Source of the DNA: Asaia bogorensis
GTDB lineage: Bacteria; Pseudomonadota; Alphaproteobacteria; Acetobacterales; Acetobacteraceae
Direction: 5' to 3'
Assembly: GCA_945886995.1 (NCBI GenBank)
Contig: CAMCZJ010000046.1
Span: forward strand, 1-16,724
Length of the DNA: 16,724 bases
Below the pieces are notes generated by a model. The model was not told where the DNA came from. It made no database searches and was given only the letters and a program-made list of their open reading frames with translations. The first letter of the stretch is position 1. Every line of letters starts with the position of its first letter. Of the stretch, positions 7,059 through 15,050 are shown one piece after another. Position numbers and translations under genes: made by a program.

Positions 7059-7664
7059 CTAACCCACCAAAGCCACCACCAAAAACCCCAGCCCCGCCAC
7101 GCTCGCCGCTGCACCCATCGCGGGGCGCAGCCAGCGCGCGCGCGTGGCCTGCTGTGCCAGCGCCATGGCGCCCAGCATCAAACCGCTCTGGATCACCGCA
7201 AGCCCCGCCAGATACGCAAGGATCGGTGTTGCCTCCGCACCGATCACCGCCTCCGCAAAGGCATGGCCATGGAACAGCCCGGCCAGTGCAAAACTCATCA
7301 GCAGCGCCGGGGCGGAAACGCGCTTCGCAACCAGCAGCGCCAGCCCCACCATCAGCACCGATGCCGCTACCAGCGCCTCGGTCGCACCCAGGCCGATGCC
7401 GGCCAAATGCAGCGCCACCCCCGCCATGCTGGCGATCAGGAAGCCGGCCATCGCCCGGAAAGCTTCACCGCGCGGGAGCGCCGCCGCCAGCACGCCGGCC
7501 GCCAGCAGAAAAGCCAGATGATCCAGCCCAATCACGGGATGGCCGATGCCGGAAGCAAAGCCCTGCCACAGCGTTTCCGGCATGGCGCCGTCCATCGGGT
7601 GATGCGCCGCTACCGGCAAAGGCAGCAGGGCCATCAGGCTCAGGGCGAAAATTTGGCGGCGCAT
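7059..7664 (-). CDS. HupE/UreJ family metal permease
   Basis: HupE/UreJ proteins are inner-membrane nickel (sometimes cobalt) permeases. The 201-residue sequence has a cleavable signal peptide (about 1-20), the family signature GHPVIGLDHLAF with His42, Asp48 and His49, and a second histidine motif FHGHAFAE with His132 and His134. Six or so hydrophobic helices fill the rest. The mature N-terminus would start near AHHPMDG, itself a plausible metal site. The start is supported by GTGAGG a few bases upstream on the minus strand. No hydrogenase, urease or cobalamin gene is present in the window, so which enzyme the metal serves is unknown. A hairpin follows the stop, so the gene may be transcribed on its own. 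Confidence 0.88.
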   Translation of the reverse strand: MRRQIFALSLMALLPLPVAAHHPMDGAMPETLWQGFASGIGHPVIGLDHLAFLLAAGVLAAALPRGEAFRAMAGFLIASMAGVALHLAGIGLGATEALVAASVLMVGLALLVAKRVSAPALLMSFALAGLFHGHAFAEAVIGAEATPILAYLAGLAVIQSGLMLGAMALAQQATRARWLRPAMGAAASVAGLGFLVVALVG

Positions 7665-7682
7665 CGAGACCTCACGAGGTTA

Positions 7683-7733
7683 AACCGCAACATGCTTGCC
7701 GCTTCGGGGCTGTGATGCAAGCGGGGCGCGGTT
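7683..7733. promoter_or_regulatory. Nested inverted repeat upstream of the HupE gene
   Basis: AACCGC (7683-7688) pairs with GCGGTT (7728-7733), and inside it GCTTGC (7694-7699) pairs with GCAAGC (7717-7722). It lies between the divergent HupE and pentapeptide genes. It could be part of the HupE mRNA leader or an operator. I see no match to a riboswitch I know. The role is inferred from position only. Confidence 0.3.
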
Positions 7734-7766
7734 GGACCGGCGGGGGGAAGCCTCTATATCCTGTGC

Positions 7767-8264
7767 GTGATCAAAATCCCTCAGATTCCCCTCCTGCTTG
7801 GTGCGCTGCTCCTGGCCGGCCCCGCCTTTGGCGCTTGCGCCGATTCCCCCGCGCCTGGCGTGGTCTGGCGGCGTTGCCTGCTCGATAATGTGGACCTTTC
7901 GGACCGGGACCTGACGGGGGCGACGCTGCGCGACAGTTCCTTCGCACGCGGGCGTTTTGTGGGCGCGAAGCTTACCGGCGTTGATGCTTCCGATGCGCGC
8001 TTCAGCTTTGCCGATATGTCCAATGCCGATCTTACTGGCGCCACGTTGCGCAATGTGGATCTGACCCGCGCGGTGCTGGCGGGTGCGGTGTTGAATGGCG
8101 CGGATTTGCGCCGCGCGACGCTGTTTCGCGCCGATTTGCGCGGCGCCGATCTGACCGGGGCAGAACTTACCGGTACCAATCTTTCCGGCGCGCAGCTTGG
8201 TGGTGCGCGCTGGCTGGATGGTGAGAAGATTTGCGCCGCCGCTTCCATCGGTTCCTGCCAATGA
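7767..8264 (+). CDS. Exported pentapeptide-repeat protein
   Basis: The 165-residue protein has a signal peptide (about 1-23). It then carries roughly 22 pentapeptide repeats of the A(D/N)LxG type between about 37 and 149, for example GADLRGADLTGAELTGTNL-like runs. These fold into a right-handed quadrilateral beta-helix. Cys24 and Cys37 precede the helix and Cys156 and Cys164 follow it, suggesting disulfides that cap both ends outside the cytoplasm. Cys24 lies where a lipoprotein cysteine could be, but FGAC is a poor lipobox. The start is GTG with no clear ribosome site, so it is uncertain. The stop overlaps the uvrD start (ATGA). No function can be assigned; an export signal argues against a gyrase-protecting Qnr-type role. 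Confidence 0.78.
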   Translation: MIKIPQIPLLLGALLLAGPAFGACADSPAPGVVWRRCLLDNVDLSDRDLTGATLRDSSFARGRFVGAKLTGVDASDARFSFADMSNADLTGATLRNVDLTRAVLAGAVLNGADLRRATLFRADLRGADLTGAELTGTNLSGAQLGGARWLDGEKICAAASIGSCQ

Positions 8265-10450
8265 GCGATGCGGATTACCTCGCGCGGCTCAATGCCGAAC
8301 AGCGCGCGGCGGTCGAAGCGCTTGATGGGCCGCTTTTGGTGCTGGCCGGCGCGGGTACCGGCAAGACCCGCGTGCTAACCACGCGATTCGCGCATTTGCT
8401 GCGCAGCCGCAAAGCCTTTCCATCCCAGGTGTTGGCGGTGACCTTCACCAATAAGGCCGCGCGCGAAATGCGTGAGCGTGTGGGTGCGATGATGGGCGAG
8501 ACGGTGGAAGGGCTTTGGCTTGGCACCTTCCACGCACTCACGGCACGCATGCTCCGCCGCCATGCGGAACTTGTGGGGCTGAATTCCAACTTCACTATCC
8601 TGGATACGGATGATCAGCTGCGCCTGCTGAAGCAGGTGATGGAAGCCGAAAATCTTGACCTGAAGCGCTGGCCGGCGAATGGGTTGATGGCGATCATTCA
8701 GCGCTGGAAGGATCGCGGCCTGACGCCTGATGCCGTGACACCCGCTGAGGATACGGATTACGCGGCAGGGCGCGCGCGCAGTATCTATGAGGCGTATCAG
8801 GCGCGACTGAAGGCGCTGAATGCCGCTGATTTCGGTGATTTGCTGCTGCATGTGGTGACGATTTTGCGTGGGCACCCGGAAGTGCTGGCCGATTATCAGC
8901 GACGCTTTCGCTATATTCTGGTGGATGAATATCAGGACACCAATCTGGTGCAGTACTACTGGCTGCGGCTGTTGGCGCAGGCGCATCGCAATATCTGCTG
9001 CGTTGGTGATGATGACCAATCCATCTATTCCTGGCGTGGGGCGGAGATTGAAAACATCCTCCGGTTCGAAAAAGATTTCCCCGGCGCGCAGGTTGTGCGG
9101 TTGGAATCGAATTATCGTTCAACGCGACCCATCCTCGCCGCCGCTTCCGGGCTGATTGCGCATAATACCGGCCGGCTTGGCAAGACGCTCCGTGCCGGGC
9201 GCAGTGATGCGGATGGGGAGAAGGTGCGCGTTGTCTCAGTCTGGGACAGCGAAGAAGAAGCCCGCATGGTGGGGGAACGCATTGAAGCGGCGCGGCGTTC
9301 GGGCGAGAGCCTTGGCGAGGTCGCCATTCTGATCCGTGCCGGTTTCCAGACGCGCGCCTTTGAAGAAAGGCTGATCACGCTTGGCCTGCCCTATCGCGTG
9401 GTGGGTGGTGCGCGGTTTTATGAGCGGCAGGAAATCCGCGATGCCATGGCCTATTTCCGCGTGGTGGCGCAACCCGCGGATGATCTGGCGTTTGAACGGA
9501 TTGTGAATCTGCCCAAGCGCGGGCTTGGCGATACCGCGATGCGCGAAATGCATGCGCTTTCGCGCGCGGAAGCCGTGCCGCTTGCGATTGCCGCCGGGCT
9601 TGCCTTGGAAAAGGGCGTGATCAAGCAGGCCAAGGCGCGCGCCGCCTTGGGCGAATTGCTGGAAGCTTTCGCCCGCTGGCGCGCCATGCTGCCCAATGAA
9701 GGCCATGTGGTGATGGCGGCAACGCTGCTCGAAGAAAGCGGCTATACCGATATGTGGAAGCAGGATCGCAGCCCGGAAGCGCCGGGGCGGCTTGATAACC
9801 TCAAGGAATTGCTGCGCGCCATGGCGGATTACGAAACCTTGGCGGGGTTTTTGGAGCATGTCTCCCTCGTGATGGAAAATGACGAAGCGGCGGAAGGCCA
9901 GCGCGTTTCCATCATGACATTGCATGGCGCGAAGGGCTTGGAATTTGATCGCGTGTTTCTGCCAGGTTGGGAAGAAGGCGTCTTCCCATCGCAGCGCAGC
10001 CTTGAAGAAGGCGGCGAAAAGGCGCTGGAGGAAGAACGGCGCCTGGCTTACGTTGGCATCACGCGGGCGCGGCGTTTTGCCGTGATCAGCCACGCCGCCA
10101 ATCGGCGCATTTACGGCAATTGGCAGGCCTCCATCCCATCGCGCTTTTTGGATGAATTGCCGGCATCCGAGATCAAGCTGGAAGGCAATGCCGCGCGGGA
10201 GATGCGAAGTGCCAGTGTTTTCCCAAGCGCTGGCGGGCTTTACGGCCAGCGCCCGCGCCTGATTGAAGCAGCCGCCTGGGAAGTGAAGGAACGCCCGACG
10301 AGTTCCGCGCGTTATGCCAAGGGCGATCGCGTCTTTCACCAGAAATTTGGCTATGGCGAGGTAACGGGCGTGGAAGATGATCGGCTGGATGTGCGCTTCG
10401 ACAAGGCGGGCGAAAAGCGCCTGATTGATCGTTTTGTGGAGAAAGCCTGA
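8261..10450 (+). CDS. uvrD: DNA helicase II (UvrD/PcrA type)
   Basis: This superfamily 1 3'-5' helicase of 729 residues acts in nucleotide-excision and mismatch repair. All motifs are present in order: Walker A AGAGTGKT (29-36), Ia VTFTNKAA, Walker B VDEYQDTN (Asp222, Glu223), III GDDDQSIYSWRG, IV ESNYRSTRPI, V TLHGAKGLEFD and VI YVGITRARR. The C-terminus (about 683-729, KGDRVFHQKFGYGEV) is the Tudor-like domain of UvrD/PcrA that contacts RNA polymerase. The ATG at 8261 overlaps the stop of the pentapeptide gene and precedes LNAEQRAAVE in the normal place; an upstream ATG at 8231 would add ten residues. The stop shares one base with the prmA start. Confidence 0.95.
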   Translation: MSDADYLARLNAEQRAAVEALDGPLLVLAGAGTGKTRVLTTRFAHLLRSRKAFPSQVLAVTFTNKAAREMRERVGAMMGETVEGLWLGTFHALTARMLRRHAELVGLNSNFTILDTDDQLRLLKQVMEAENLDLKRWPANGLMAIIQRWKDRGLTPDAVTPAEDTDYAAGRARSIYEAYQARLKALNAADFGDLLLHVVTILRGHPEVLADYQRRFRYILVDEYQDTNLVQYYWLRLLAQAHRNICCVGDDDQSIYSWRGAEIENILRFEKDFPGAQVVRLESNYRSTRPILAAASGLIAHNTGRLGKTLRAGRSDADGEKVRVVSVWDSEEEARMVGERIEAARRSGESLGEVAILIRAGFQTRAFEERLITLGLPYRVVGGARFYERQEIRDAMAYFRVVAQPADDLAFERIVNLPKRGLGDTAMREMHALSRAEAVPLAIAAGLALEKGVIKQAKARAALGELLEAFARWRAMLPNEGHVVMAATLLEESGYTDMWKQDRSPEAPGRLDNLKELLRAMADYETLAGFLEHVSLVMENDEAAEGQRVSIMTLHGAKGLEFDRVFLPGWEEGVFPSQRSLEEGGEKALEEERRLAYVGITRARRFAVISHAANRRIYGNWQASIPSRFLDELPASEIKLEGNAAREMRSASVFPSAGGLYGQRPRLIEAAAWEVKERPTSSARYAKGDRVFHQKFGYGEVTGVEDDRLDVRFDKAGEKRLIDRFVEKA

Positions 10451-11370
10451 TGCGCCCTGCCGGCCCCGATGGCGCGGGCGCGCTTTCCCGCCGCCGTGCT
10501 GAACCGCTGGAAGCGCTCAGCATTGATGGGTTGAGTGAGGAAGCGCTGCCCTTCTTCGAAGCAGCGCTTCAGCAGGTTTGCGGCACGGTTGCCTATTTCC
10601 GCGATGAACCAAGCGATACCTGGCGCGTGGAAGGTGTGCGCGAAGCAGGGGCAGGGCAGGAAGCGCTGGAAAGCGCCTTGGCCTTGGCCGCGCTGGTGGC
10701 GGGCATCGCCCAGCCCGAATTGCAGATTGCGCCGGTAGAAGCGGATGGTTGGCTTGCGCGCACCGTGCAGGCTTTTCCGGAACAGCGCATTGGCAGACGC
10801 TTTCTGATCCGCCCGACCCATGTTGCAGATCGGTCCAGTTTTGATCGGCTGGTGTTGAAGCTTGATGCGGGCTTGGCTTTTGGGTCTGGTGAGCATGCTT
10901 CTACGCAAGGTTGCCTGATGGCGTTTGAAGCCATGGCGCATCGCTGTCCACGGCGCATCATGGATCTGGGCAGTGGTTCCGGCATTCTTGCCATGGCGGC
11001 GGCGAAGTTGTTGCGCGCTTCGGTGACGGCCACCGATATCGAACCTTGGTCGGTGCGCATTTGTGCGGAGAATGCGCGGCTGAATGGCCTGTCTGCCCAG
11101 ATGCGCGCGTTATTGGCGGATGGCTGGCGGGACCGACGCTTGCAGGGCAAGCGCTATGATCTGATTTTCGCCAATATTCTGGCGCGCCCGCTTTGCGCCA
11201 TGGCGCGAGAATTGGCGGCGCATCTTGCACCGCAGGGAACGGCCATTTTGGCCGGGCTTCTCGGCACGCAGGCGCGCATAGTGCTGGCGGCGCATCGCCG
11301 TCAGGGCCTGGTGCTTGAACGCAGAATAGATGTTGGGCCTTGGACTAGTTTGGTTCTCAGAAGGCGCTGA
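10450..11370 (+). CDS. prmA: Ribosomal protein L11 methyltransferase
   Basis: PrmA methylates the N-terminus and lysines of ribosomal protein L11, using S-adenosylmethionine. The 306-residue protein has a diverged N-terminal substrate domain (about 18-125). The PrmA-specific segment GLAFGSGEHASTQGCL (141-156) follows, then SAM motif I DLGSGSGIL (172-180), the acidic ribose-binding Asp196 in TDIEP, and FANILARPL (240-248), the counterpart of the NPPY-like motif. FGSGEH has Ser where most homologues have Thr, a mild change. The start overlaps the uvrD stop (TGATG). Behind it lies a repeat-containing gap shared with a convergent gene. Confidence 0.93.
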   Translation: MRPAGPDGAGALSRRRAEPLEALSIDGLSEEALPFFEAALQQVCGTVAYFRDEPSDTWRVEGVREAGAGQEALESALALAALVAGIAQPELQIAPVEADGWLARTVQAFPEQRIGRRFLIRPTHVADRSSFDRLVLKLDAGLAFGSGEHASTQGCLMAFEAMAHRCPRRIMDLGSGSGILAMAAAKLLRASVTATDIEPWSVRICAENARLNGLSAQMRALLADGWRDRRLQGKRYDLIFANILARPLCAMARELAAHLAPQGTAILAGLLGTQARIVLAAHRRQGLVLERRIDVGPWTSLVLRRR

Positions 11371-11389
11371 TCAGGCGCCGGCGCTGTCG

Positions 11390-11504
11390 TTTGCGCGACT
11401 GATTCACCGCTTCGGTCATTCGACCTACGCGGATCAGGCGAGCGGTAACTTAGTTTGAGCGACTGATTCACCGCTTCGGTCATTCGACCTACGCGGATCA
11501 GGCG
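11390..11504. repeat. Tandem duplication of about 64 bases with a 51-base core
   Basis: Bases 11390-11440 and 11454-11504 match over 51 positions with one difference (11394 C, 11458 A). The last 46 bases of each are identical. The final nonamer GATCAGGCG also occurs at 11369-11377 over the prmA stop, giving a three-fold spacing of 63 and 64 bases. Each core contains an imperfect hairpin, GATTCACCG / CGGTCATTC around CTT. The block fills the gap between prmA and the convergent rod-like gene and ends at the stop of the latter. A spacer-borne terminator or dispersed repeat is possible. Confidence 0.85.
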
Positions 11505-11819
11505 CTAGAAACCTCGGCTGAAGGGCCAATCCTCCGTAGCCGAGATGAAACGCAGGGCTTTGGCATTCGCTTCATAAGCGCGTTTTGCGATCATGATATC
11601 AACCAATGACGCCTCAAGGGCTTCCTGCCCTTGAATGGCGGCGATGCCAGAGCCGATACCCTCACGAGGGATGGGCGGGACGAAGACAGGCCGTTCTGGC
11701 ACTGCGGTAGTATTGGCAAGGCGTATTGCCGCCATTTCCAGACGCTCCACGGCTCGCTGCATGCCGCTCAGCGTCGCATTCATTGCGGCATTGATGCCGC
11801 CGGGGATGGTTTTCGTCAT
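11505..11819 (-). CDS. Small flagellar-rod-like protein
   Basis: The 104-residue protein resembles only the two ends of flagellar rod/hook proteins such as FlgB, FlgC and FlgG. Residues 20-40, with LANTT at 34-38, look like the N-terminal helix and ANxxT motif. Residues 66-92, including ASLVDIMIAKRAYEANAKAL, look like the C-terminal helix. In full rod proteins these two helices pair as a coiled coil; here only about 25 linking residues replace the domain between them. No other flagellar gene is present in the window. The start at 11819 has a weak ribosome site, and ATGs at residues 13 and 20 are alternatives. The function is unknown; it may be a rod accessory or a relic. Confidence 0.65.
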   Translation of the reverse strand: MTKTIPGGINAAMNATLSGMQRAVERLEMAAIRLANTTAVPERPVFVPPIPREGIGSGIAAIQGQEALEASLVDIMIAKRAYEANAKALRFISATEDWPFSRGF

Positions 11820-11908
11820 GACGCTAATCTACCGGGGATTCGTAAATAAACTTCTGAAGATTCGCCACCTCGGGTGGAATTATGCGCTTTTGCTTCGCCT
11901 TTTTGATA

Positions 11909-13018
11909 TCACTCCGCCGCCACCCGGCGATCGAGGTGCTGGCGCAGCCTGGGCATCACTTCCTGCGCCAGCCGCGCCATGCTTTCCGCTTCCCAAGCCG
12001 CATTGGGGCCGGACCAATCAAGCCCCGCCATCAGCACATGGCCATAGGGGCCGGCTTCCTCCCGCAGCGCAATCAGCTTGTCCAAAACCGTGCGCGGGCT
12101 GCCGACGATAACGCAGGCATCAATCATGTCTTCCGGCGTTGCGGCGTTGTGGTCCATGTCATCGCGCGGGGTCATGGTGGAAGCGAGGCCGGCGCGCTTC
12201 GCGAGGCTTCCCAGATAGTCAAAATAGTAGCGCGTGGCCCCTTCCGGCGCGGTGGCGCGGGCCTGTGCTTCAGCATCGGTGGCCGCAATCACGAAATTCC
12301 GCGACATGCGCCAACGCGCGCCATCCGGCGCTTGGCCCGCTTCGCTGAGGCCGGTGGCAAAGCTTTGCCAATGCCCGGCCAGAATGCGGTGCGCCACGAA
12401 ATTGGCGCTGATCACGCCCCAGCCGCGCTTGGCCGCCAGCGCCACGCCTTGCGAATCCTTGGACCGGGCAGAGACATGAATGGAAGGCCCGCCTGGCTGG
12501 AAGGGCTTTGGCATGAAGCCCACACCATATTGTGGCAGCACATTACGGGAAATCTTCACCGGCCAGGTTTCCCCGCCCACATCATAAGGCGGCTCGGCAG
12601 CCCAGATTCGCTGGATGGTTTCAAGCGATTCCACCATGCGCTTGCCGCGTTCCTTGGGTTCGATATCGCCAAACAGTTCAAAATCCGAAGAAAGCCCCCC
12701 TGCGCCAATCCCCATCATGAAGCGCCCCTGCGCCATATGGTCGAATTGCGCTACCTCAGCCGCCACAATCGCCGGGTGATGGTTCGGCAGATTGATCACG
12801 CCCGTGCCGAAATTCAGGCTCGTGCGATGCACCAGCCCCGCCATGAACATCAAAGGTGAGGCGATGGGTTCGGATGTGGCGGAGAAATGCTCCCCCACCC
12901 AAACCTCCTGAAAGCCCAGGCGGTCCGCGAGCAGGGATTTTTCCGTATCCTCTGCCAGGGTTTCATGCATGGGCCGCCCCGGCGGATGGAGCGGCATCAT
13001 GAATAGGCCAAGATGCAT
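11909..13018 (-). CDS. Luciferase-like flavin-dependent monooxygenase
   Basis: This 369-residue protein is a bacterial luciferase-like (LLM) flavin oxidoreductase, a TIM barrel that uses reduced FMN (or F420) and oxygen. Visible hallmarks are WVGEHFS (40-46), GTGVINLPNHHP (71-82) and GRFMMGIGAGG (98-108). The layout is closest to the alkanal/limonene-monooxygenase group, but the substrate cannot be told. The ATG at 13018 was chosen because GAGGAA lies about eight bases upstream on the minus strand (complement at 13026-13031). The open frame continues to 13159 but that part overlaps the divergent gene. A flavin reductase partner is not seen nearby. It shares a 131-base divergent promoter region with the RsmB gene. 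Confidence 0.88.
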   Translation of the reverse strand: MHLGLFMMPLHPPGRPMHETLAEDTEKSLLADRLGFQEVWVGEHFSATSEPIASPLMFMAGLVHRTSLNFGTGVINLPNHHPAIVAAEVAQFDHMAQGRFMMGIGAGGLSSDFELFGDIEPKERGKRMVESLETIQRIWAAEPPYDVGGETWPVKISRNVLPQYGVGFMPKPFQPGGPSIHVSARSKDSQGVALAAKRGWGVISANFVAHRILAGHWQSFATGLSEAGQAPDGARWRMSRNFVIAATDAEAQARATAPEGATRYYFDYLGSLAKRAGLASTMTPRDDMDHNAATPEDMIDACVIVGSPRTVLDKLIALREEAGPYGHVLMAGLDWSGPNAAWEAESMARLAQEVMPRLRQHLDRRVAAE

Positions 13019-13149
13019 TCGGCGCTTCCTCAATTCATTTTGGGCGATGTCTCTCGCCACTTGAACCCAAAGCCTAAAGCAAGCTTGCACGAAAGGTGAA
13101 GGGGGGGGTGGCCCTTGCCAGGGGGCGCTTCTGCCCCGATGCTCCCCCC

Positions 13150-14475
13150 GTGACCCCATCCGCCAGACTTGCCGCGGCGATCGAGCTTCTTTCAGCGCTC
13201 GAAGCCCAATGCTTCGCCCCCGATGCCCGTCGCCGCCCCGCCGATGCCGTGGCCAGCGATTTTTTCCGCGCCCGGCGCTTCATTGGCGGGGGGGATCGGC
13301 GCAGCGTCAGTGAATGGGTCTGGGGCGTGGTGCGGCAAAGGCTGCGGCTGGATTGGAACCTGGCGCGGCTGCCGGCCGAGCCAACCCCGCGCCTGTTGCT
13401 CATGGCCTATCTGGTGCTGGTGGCGCGCTGGACCGAAGCGGATATCGGGCGCGGCTTTTCCGGCGAACGCTATGGCGCGGCGCCACCCAATGCGGCGGAA
13501 GCCCGCGCGGTGCGCATCATGGCCGGGCGAGAGCTTTTGCACCCGGATATGCCTGATCCGGTGCGCTTCAACCTGCCGGAATGGCTGCTGCCCGATTTCC
13601 AGGCACGTTTTGGCGCGGCGCTGGCGGAGGAATCCGCTGCCATGGAACAGCCCGCCGCCCTTGATCTGCGCGCCAATCTGCTGCGCGGCACGCGGGAAGA
13701 AGCCGCGGCCAGCCTGGCGGCTGAGGGCATTGCGACCGAAGCCACCCCCTTTTCCCCCTGGGGGCTGCGCGTGCCATCCCGCCGCCCGGTCACGGGCACG
13801 GCGGCCTTCAAGGCTGGGCTGATTGAAGTGCAGGATGAAGGCAGCCAATTGATTGCGCTGTTGGCCGATGCGCGCCCCGGGATGCGGGTGGCCGATTATT
13901 GTGCCGGCGCCGGGGGCAAGACACTGGCAATGGCGGCCACCATGGAAAATCGGGGGAAGATCACGGCCTGCGATACCTCTGCCCCCCGGCTGGAGGGGGC
14001 GGCGCTGAGGTTCCGACGCGCCGGGGTGGATAATGCCGAACGGCATTTGCTGGCCGCTGGGGACCGCTGGGCCAAGCGCCGCGCCGGCAGCTTTGACCGC
14101 GTTTTGGTGGATGCGCCCTGCACCGGCACCGGCACCTGGCGGCGCAACCCGGATGCGCGGCTGCGCACCCGCCCGCAGGAGTTAGCCGAGCTTATTGCAG
14201 TGCAAAACGACATTCTGGAAAGAGCAAGAGAATTAGTGCGTCCGGGCGGCAGATTGGTCTACGCTACCTGCTCCGTATTGCCCGCGGAGAATGAGGAGCG
14301 GATGGAAAGCTTCCTGGCAAGTAACCCGGATTTCGTGCCGATGGCGCTTGAATTGCTCTGGCCCACGCTGCGGCCAGGCGTGGAACAGCCCTGCGCGGGG
14401 CCATGGTTGCGGCTTTCTCCGGGGGCGCATGGTACGGATGGATTCTTCTGTGCTGTACTGGAAAGAAAGCCATGA
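13150..14475 (+). CDS. rsmB: RsmB/NOP-family rRNA (cytosine-5) methyltransferase
   Basis: RsmB-type enzymes methylate C967 of 16S rRNA, using S-adenosylmethionine. The N-terminal third (about 1-130) is helical and NusB-like. The C-terminal Rossmann domain has motif I DYCAGAGGK (249-257), motif IV DAPCTGTGTW with Cys324, and motif VI YATCSV with Cys374. In this family the motif VI cysteine attacks the base and the motif IV cysteine helps release it. GTG at 13150 is used because VTPSARLAAAIELL resembles usual RsmB beginnings. GTG at 13096 or 13108 would add 18 or 14 residues, and no ribosome site settles it. The target base is inferred from family. The stop overlaps the next start as ATGA. Confidence 0.88.
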   Translation: MTPSARLAAAIELLSALEAQCFAPDARRRPADAVASDFFRARRFIGGGDRRSVSEWVWGVVRQRLRLDWNLARLPAEPTPRLLLMAYLVLVARWTEADIGRGFSGERYGAAPPNAAEARAVRIMAGRELLHPDMPDPVRFNLPEWLLPDFQARFGAALAEESAAMEQPAALDLRANLLRGTREEAAASLAAEGIATEATPFSPWGLRVPSRRPVTGTAAFKAGLIEVQDEGSQLIALLADARPGMRVADYCAGAGGKTLAMAATMENRGKITACDTSAPRLEGAALRFRRAGVDNAERHLLAAGDRWAKRRAGSFDRVLVDAPCTGTGTWRRNPDARLRTRPQELAELIAVQNDILERARELVRPGGRLVYATCSVLPAENEERMESFLASNPDFVPMALELLWPTLRPGVEQPCAGPWLRLSPGAHGTDGFFCAVLERKP

Positions 14476-15050
14476 TCGCGATCCGCCGCGCCCGTGCAAG
14501 TGATGCCGCCGCCATTGGTGCGCTGCATGTCGCGGTATGGCGCAGCGCCTATGCCGGCATTCTGCCCGATGCCTATCTGGCTGGGCTTTCCGCGACCCGC
14601 TTGGCCGCCACCTATCAGCGCGACATGTTTGACCGGCGCGGCGGCTATGCCGTGTTTGTCGCCGTGGCATCCGGCGATGACGCGCCGGAAGGCTGCTCCC
14701 CGGATGAGGCGACGATCATCGGCTTTGCCTCTGGCGGGCGGTCCCGGCGCGGGGACCTCGCGGATGGGGAGATCAATACGCTCTATTTGAATGAGGATTA
14801 CCGGGACCGTGGCACTGGCCGGCGGCTGATGCGCGCGGCGGCGGCGCATTTGCGCGTGGTGGGCTGCCGTTCGGCCATGGTTTGGGTGCTGAAGGACAAC
14901 CCCACCCAATGGTTCTACCGCCATTTGGGCGGGCGGGTGGTCGCGCGCGGCCAAACCCGTGTGGGTGGCCAGCCAGTAGAGCAGGTGGCGATGCTTTGGG
15001 AGCCAATAGATACGCTTCTGGCGGCCACTGCGGCAGCGCCGGAGGCTTGA
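14472..15050 (+). CDS. GNAT-family N-acetyltransferase
   Basis: The 192-residue protein is a GCN5-related acetyltransferase, which moves an acetyl group from acetyl-CoA to an amine. The acetyl-CoA pyrophosphate loop is seen as RDRGTGRRL (111-119) after the strand INTLYL. Motif B follows as NPTQWFYRHLGG (143-154), typical of GNAT proteins. The N-terminus IAIRRARASDAAAI is the usual first strand and helix. The start overlaps the RsmB stop (ATGA), implying coupled translation. The stop directly abuts the first copy of a palindromic array. The substrate is unknown. A ribosomal protein or rRNA-related target is a guess based only on the RsmB partner. Confidence 0.88.
   Translation: MIAIRRARASDAAAIGALHVAVWRSAYAGILPDAYLAGLSATRLAATYQRDMFDRRGGYAVFVAVASGDDAPEGCSPDEATIIGFASGGRSRRGDLADGEINTLYLNEDYRDRGTGRRLMRAAAAHLRVVGCRSAMVWVLKDNPTQWFYRHLGGRVVARGQTRVGGQPVEQVAMLWEPIDTLLAATAAAPEA

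Noticed and set aside
9236..10339. Long minus-strand frame inside uvrD
   Set aside because: uvrD has every helicase motif on the plus strand. The antisense frame is a GC-rich shadow with no recognisable domain.
11865..11877. CCACC/GGTGG hairpin downstream of the luciferase-like gene
   Set aside because: The stem is only five bases with no T run on the minus strand, so it is too weak to call a terminator.
11882..12859. Plus-strand 325-codon frame opposite the luciferase-like gene
   Set aside because: The minus strand codes for a complete LLM protein with a good ribosome site, and the plus frame is its shadow.
13079..13088. GCAAGCTTGC palindrome in the LLM/RsmB divergent gap
   Set aside because: Ten bases is short enough to occur by chance, and nothing else there points to an operator.
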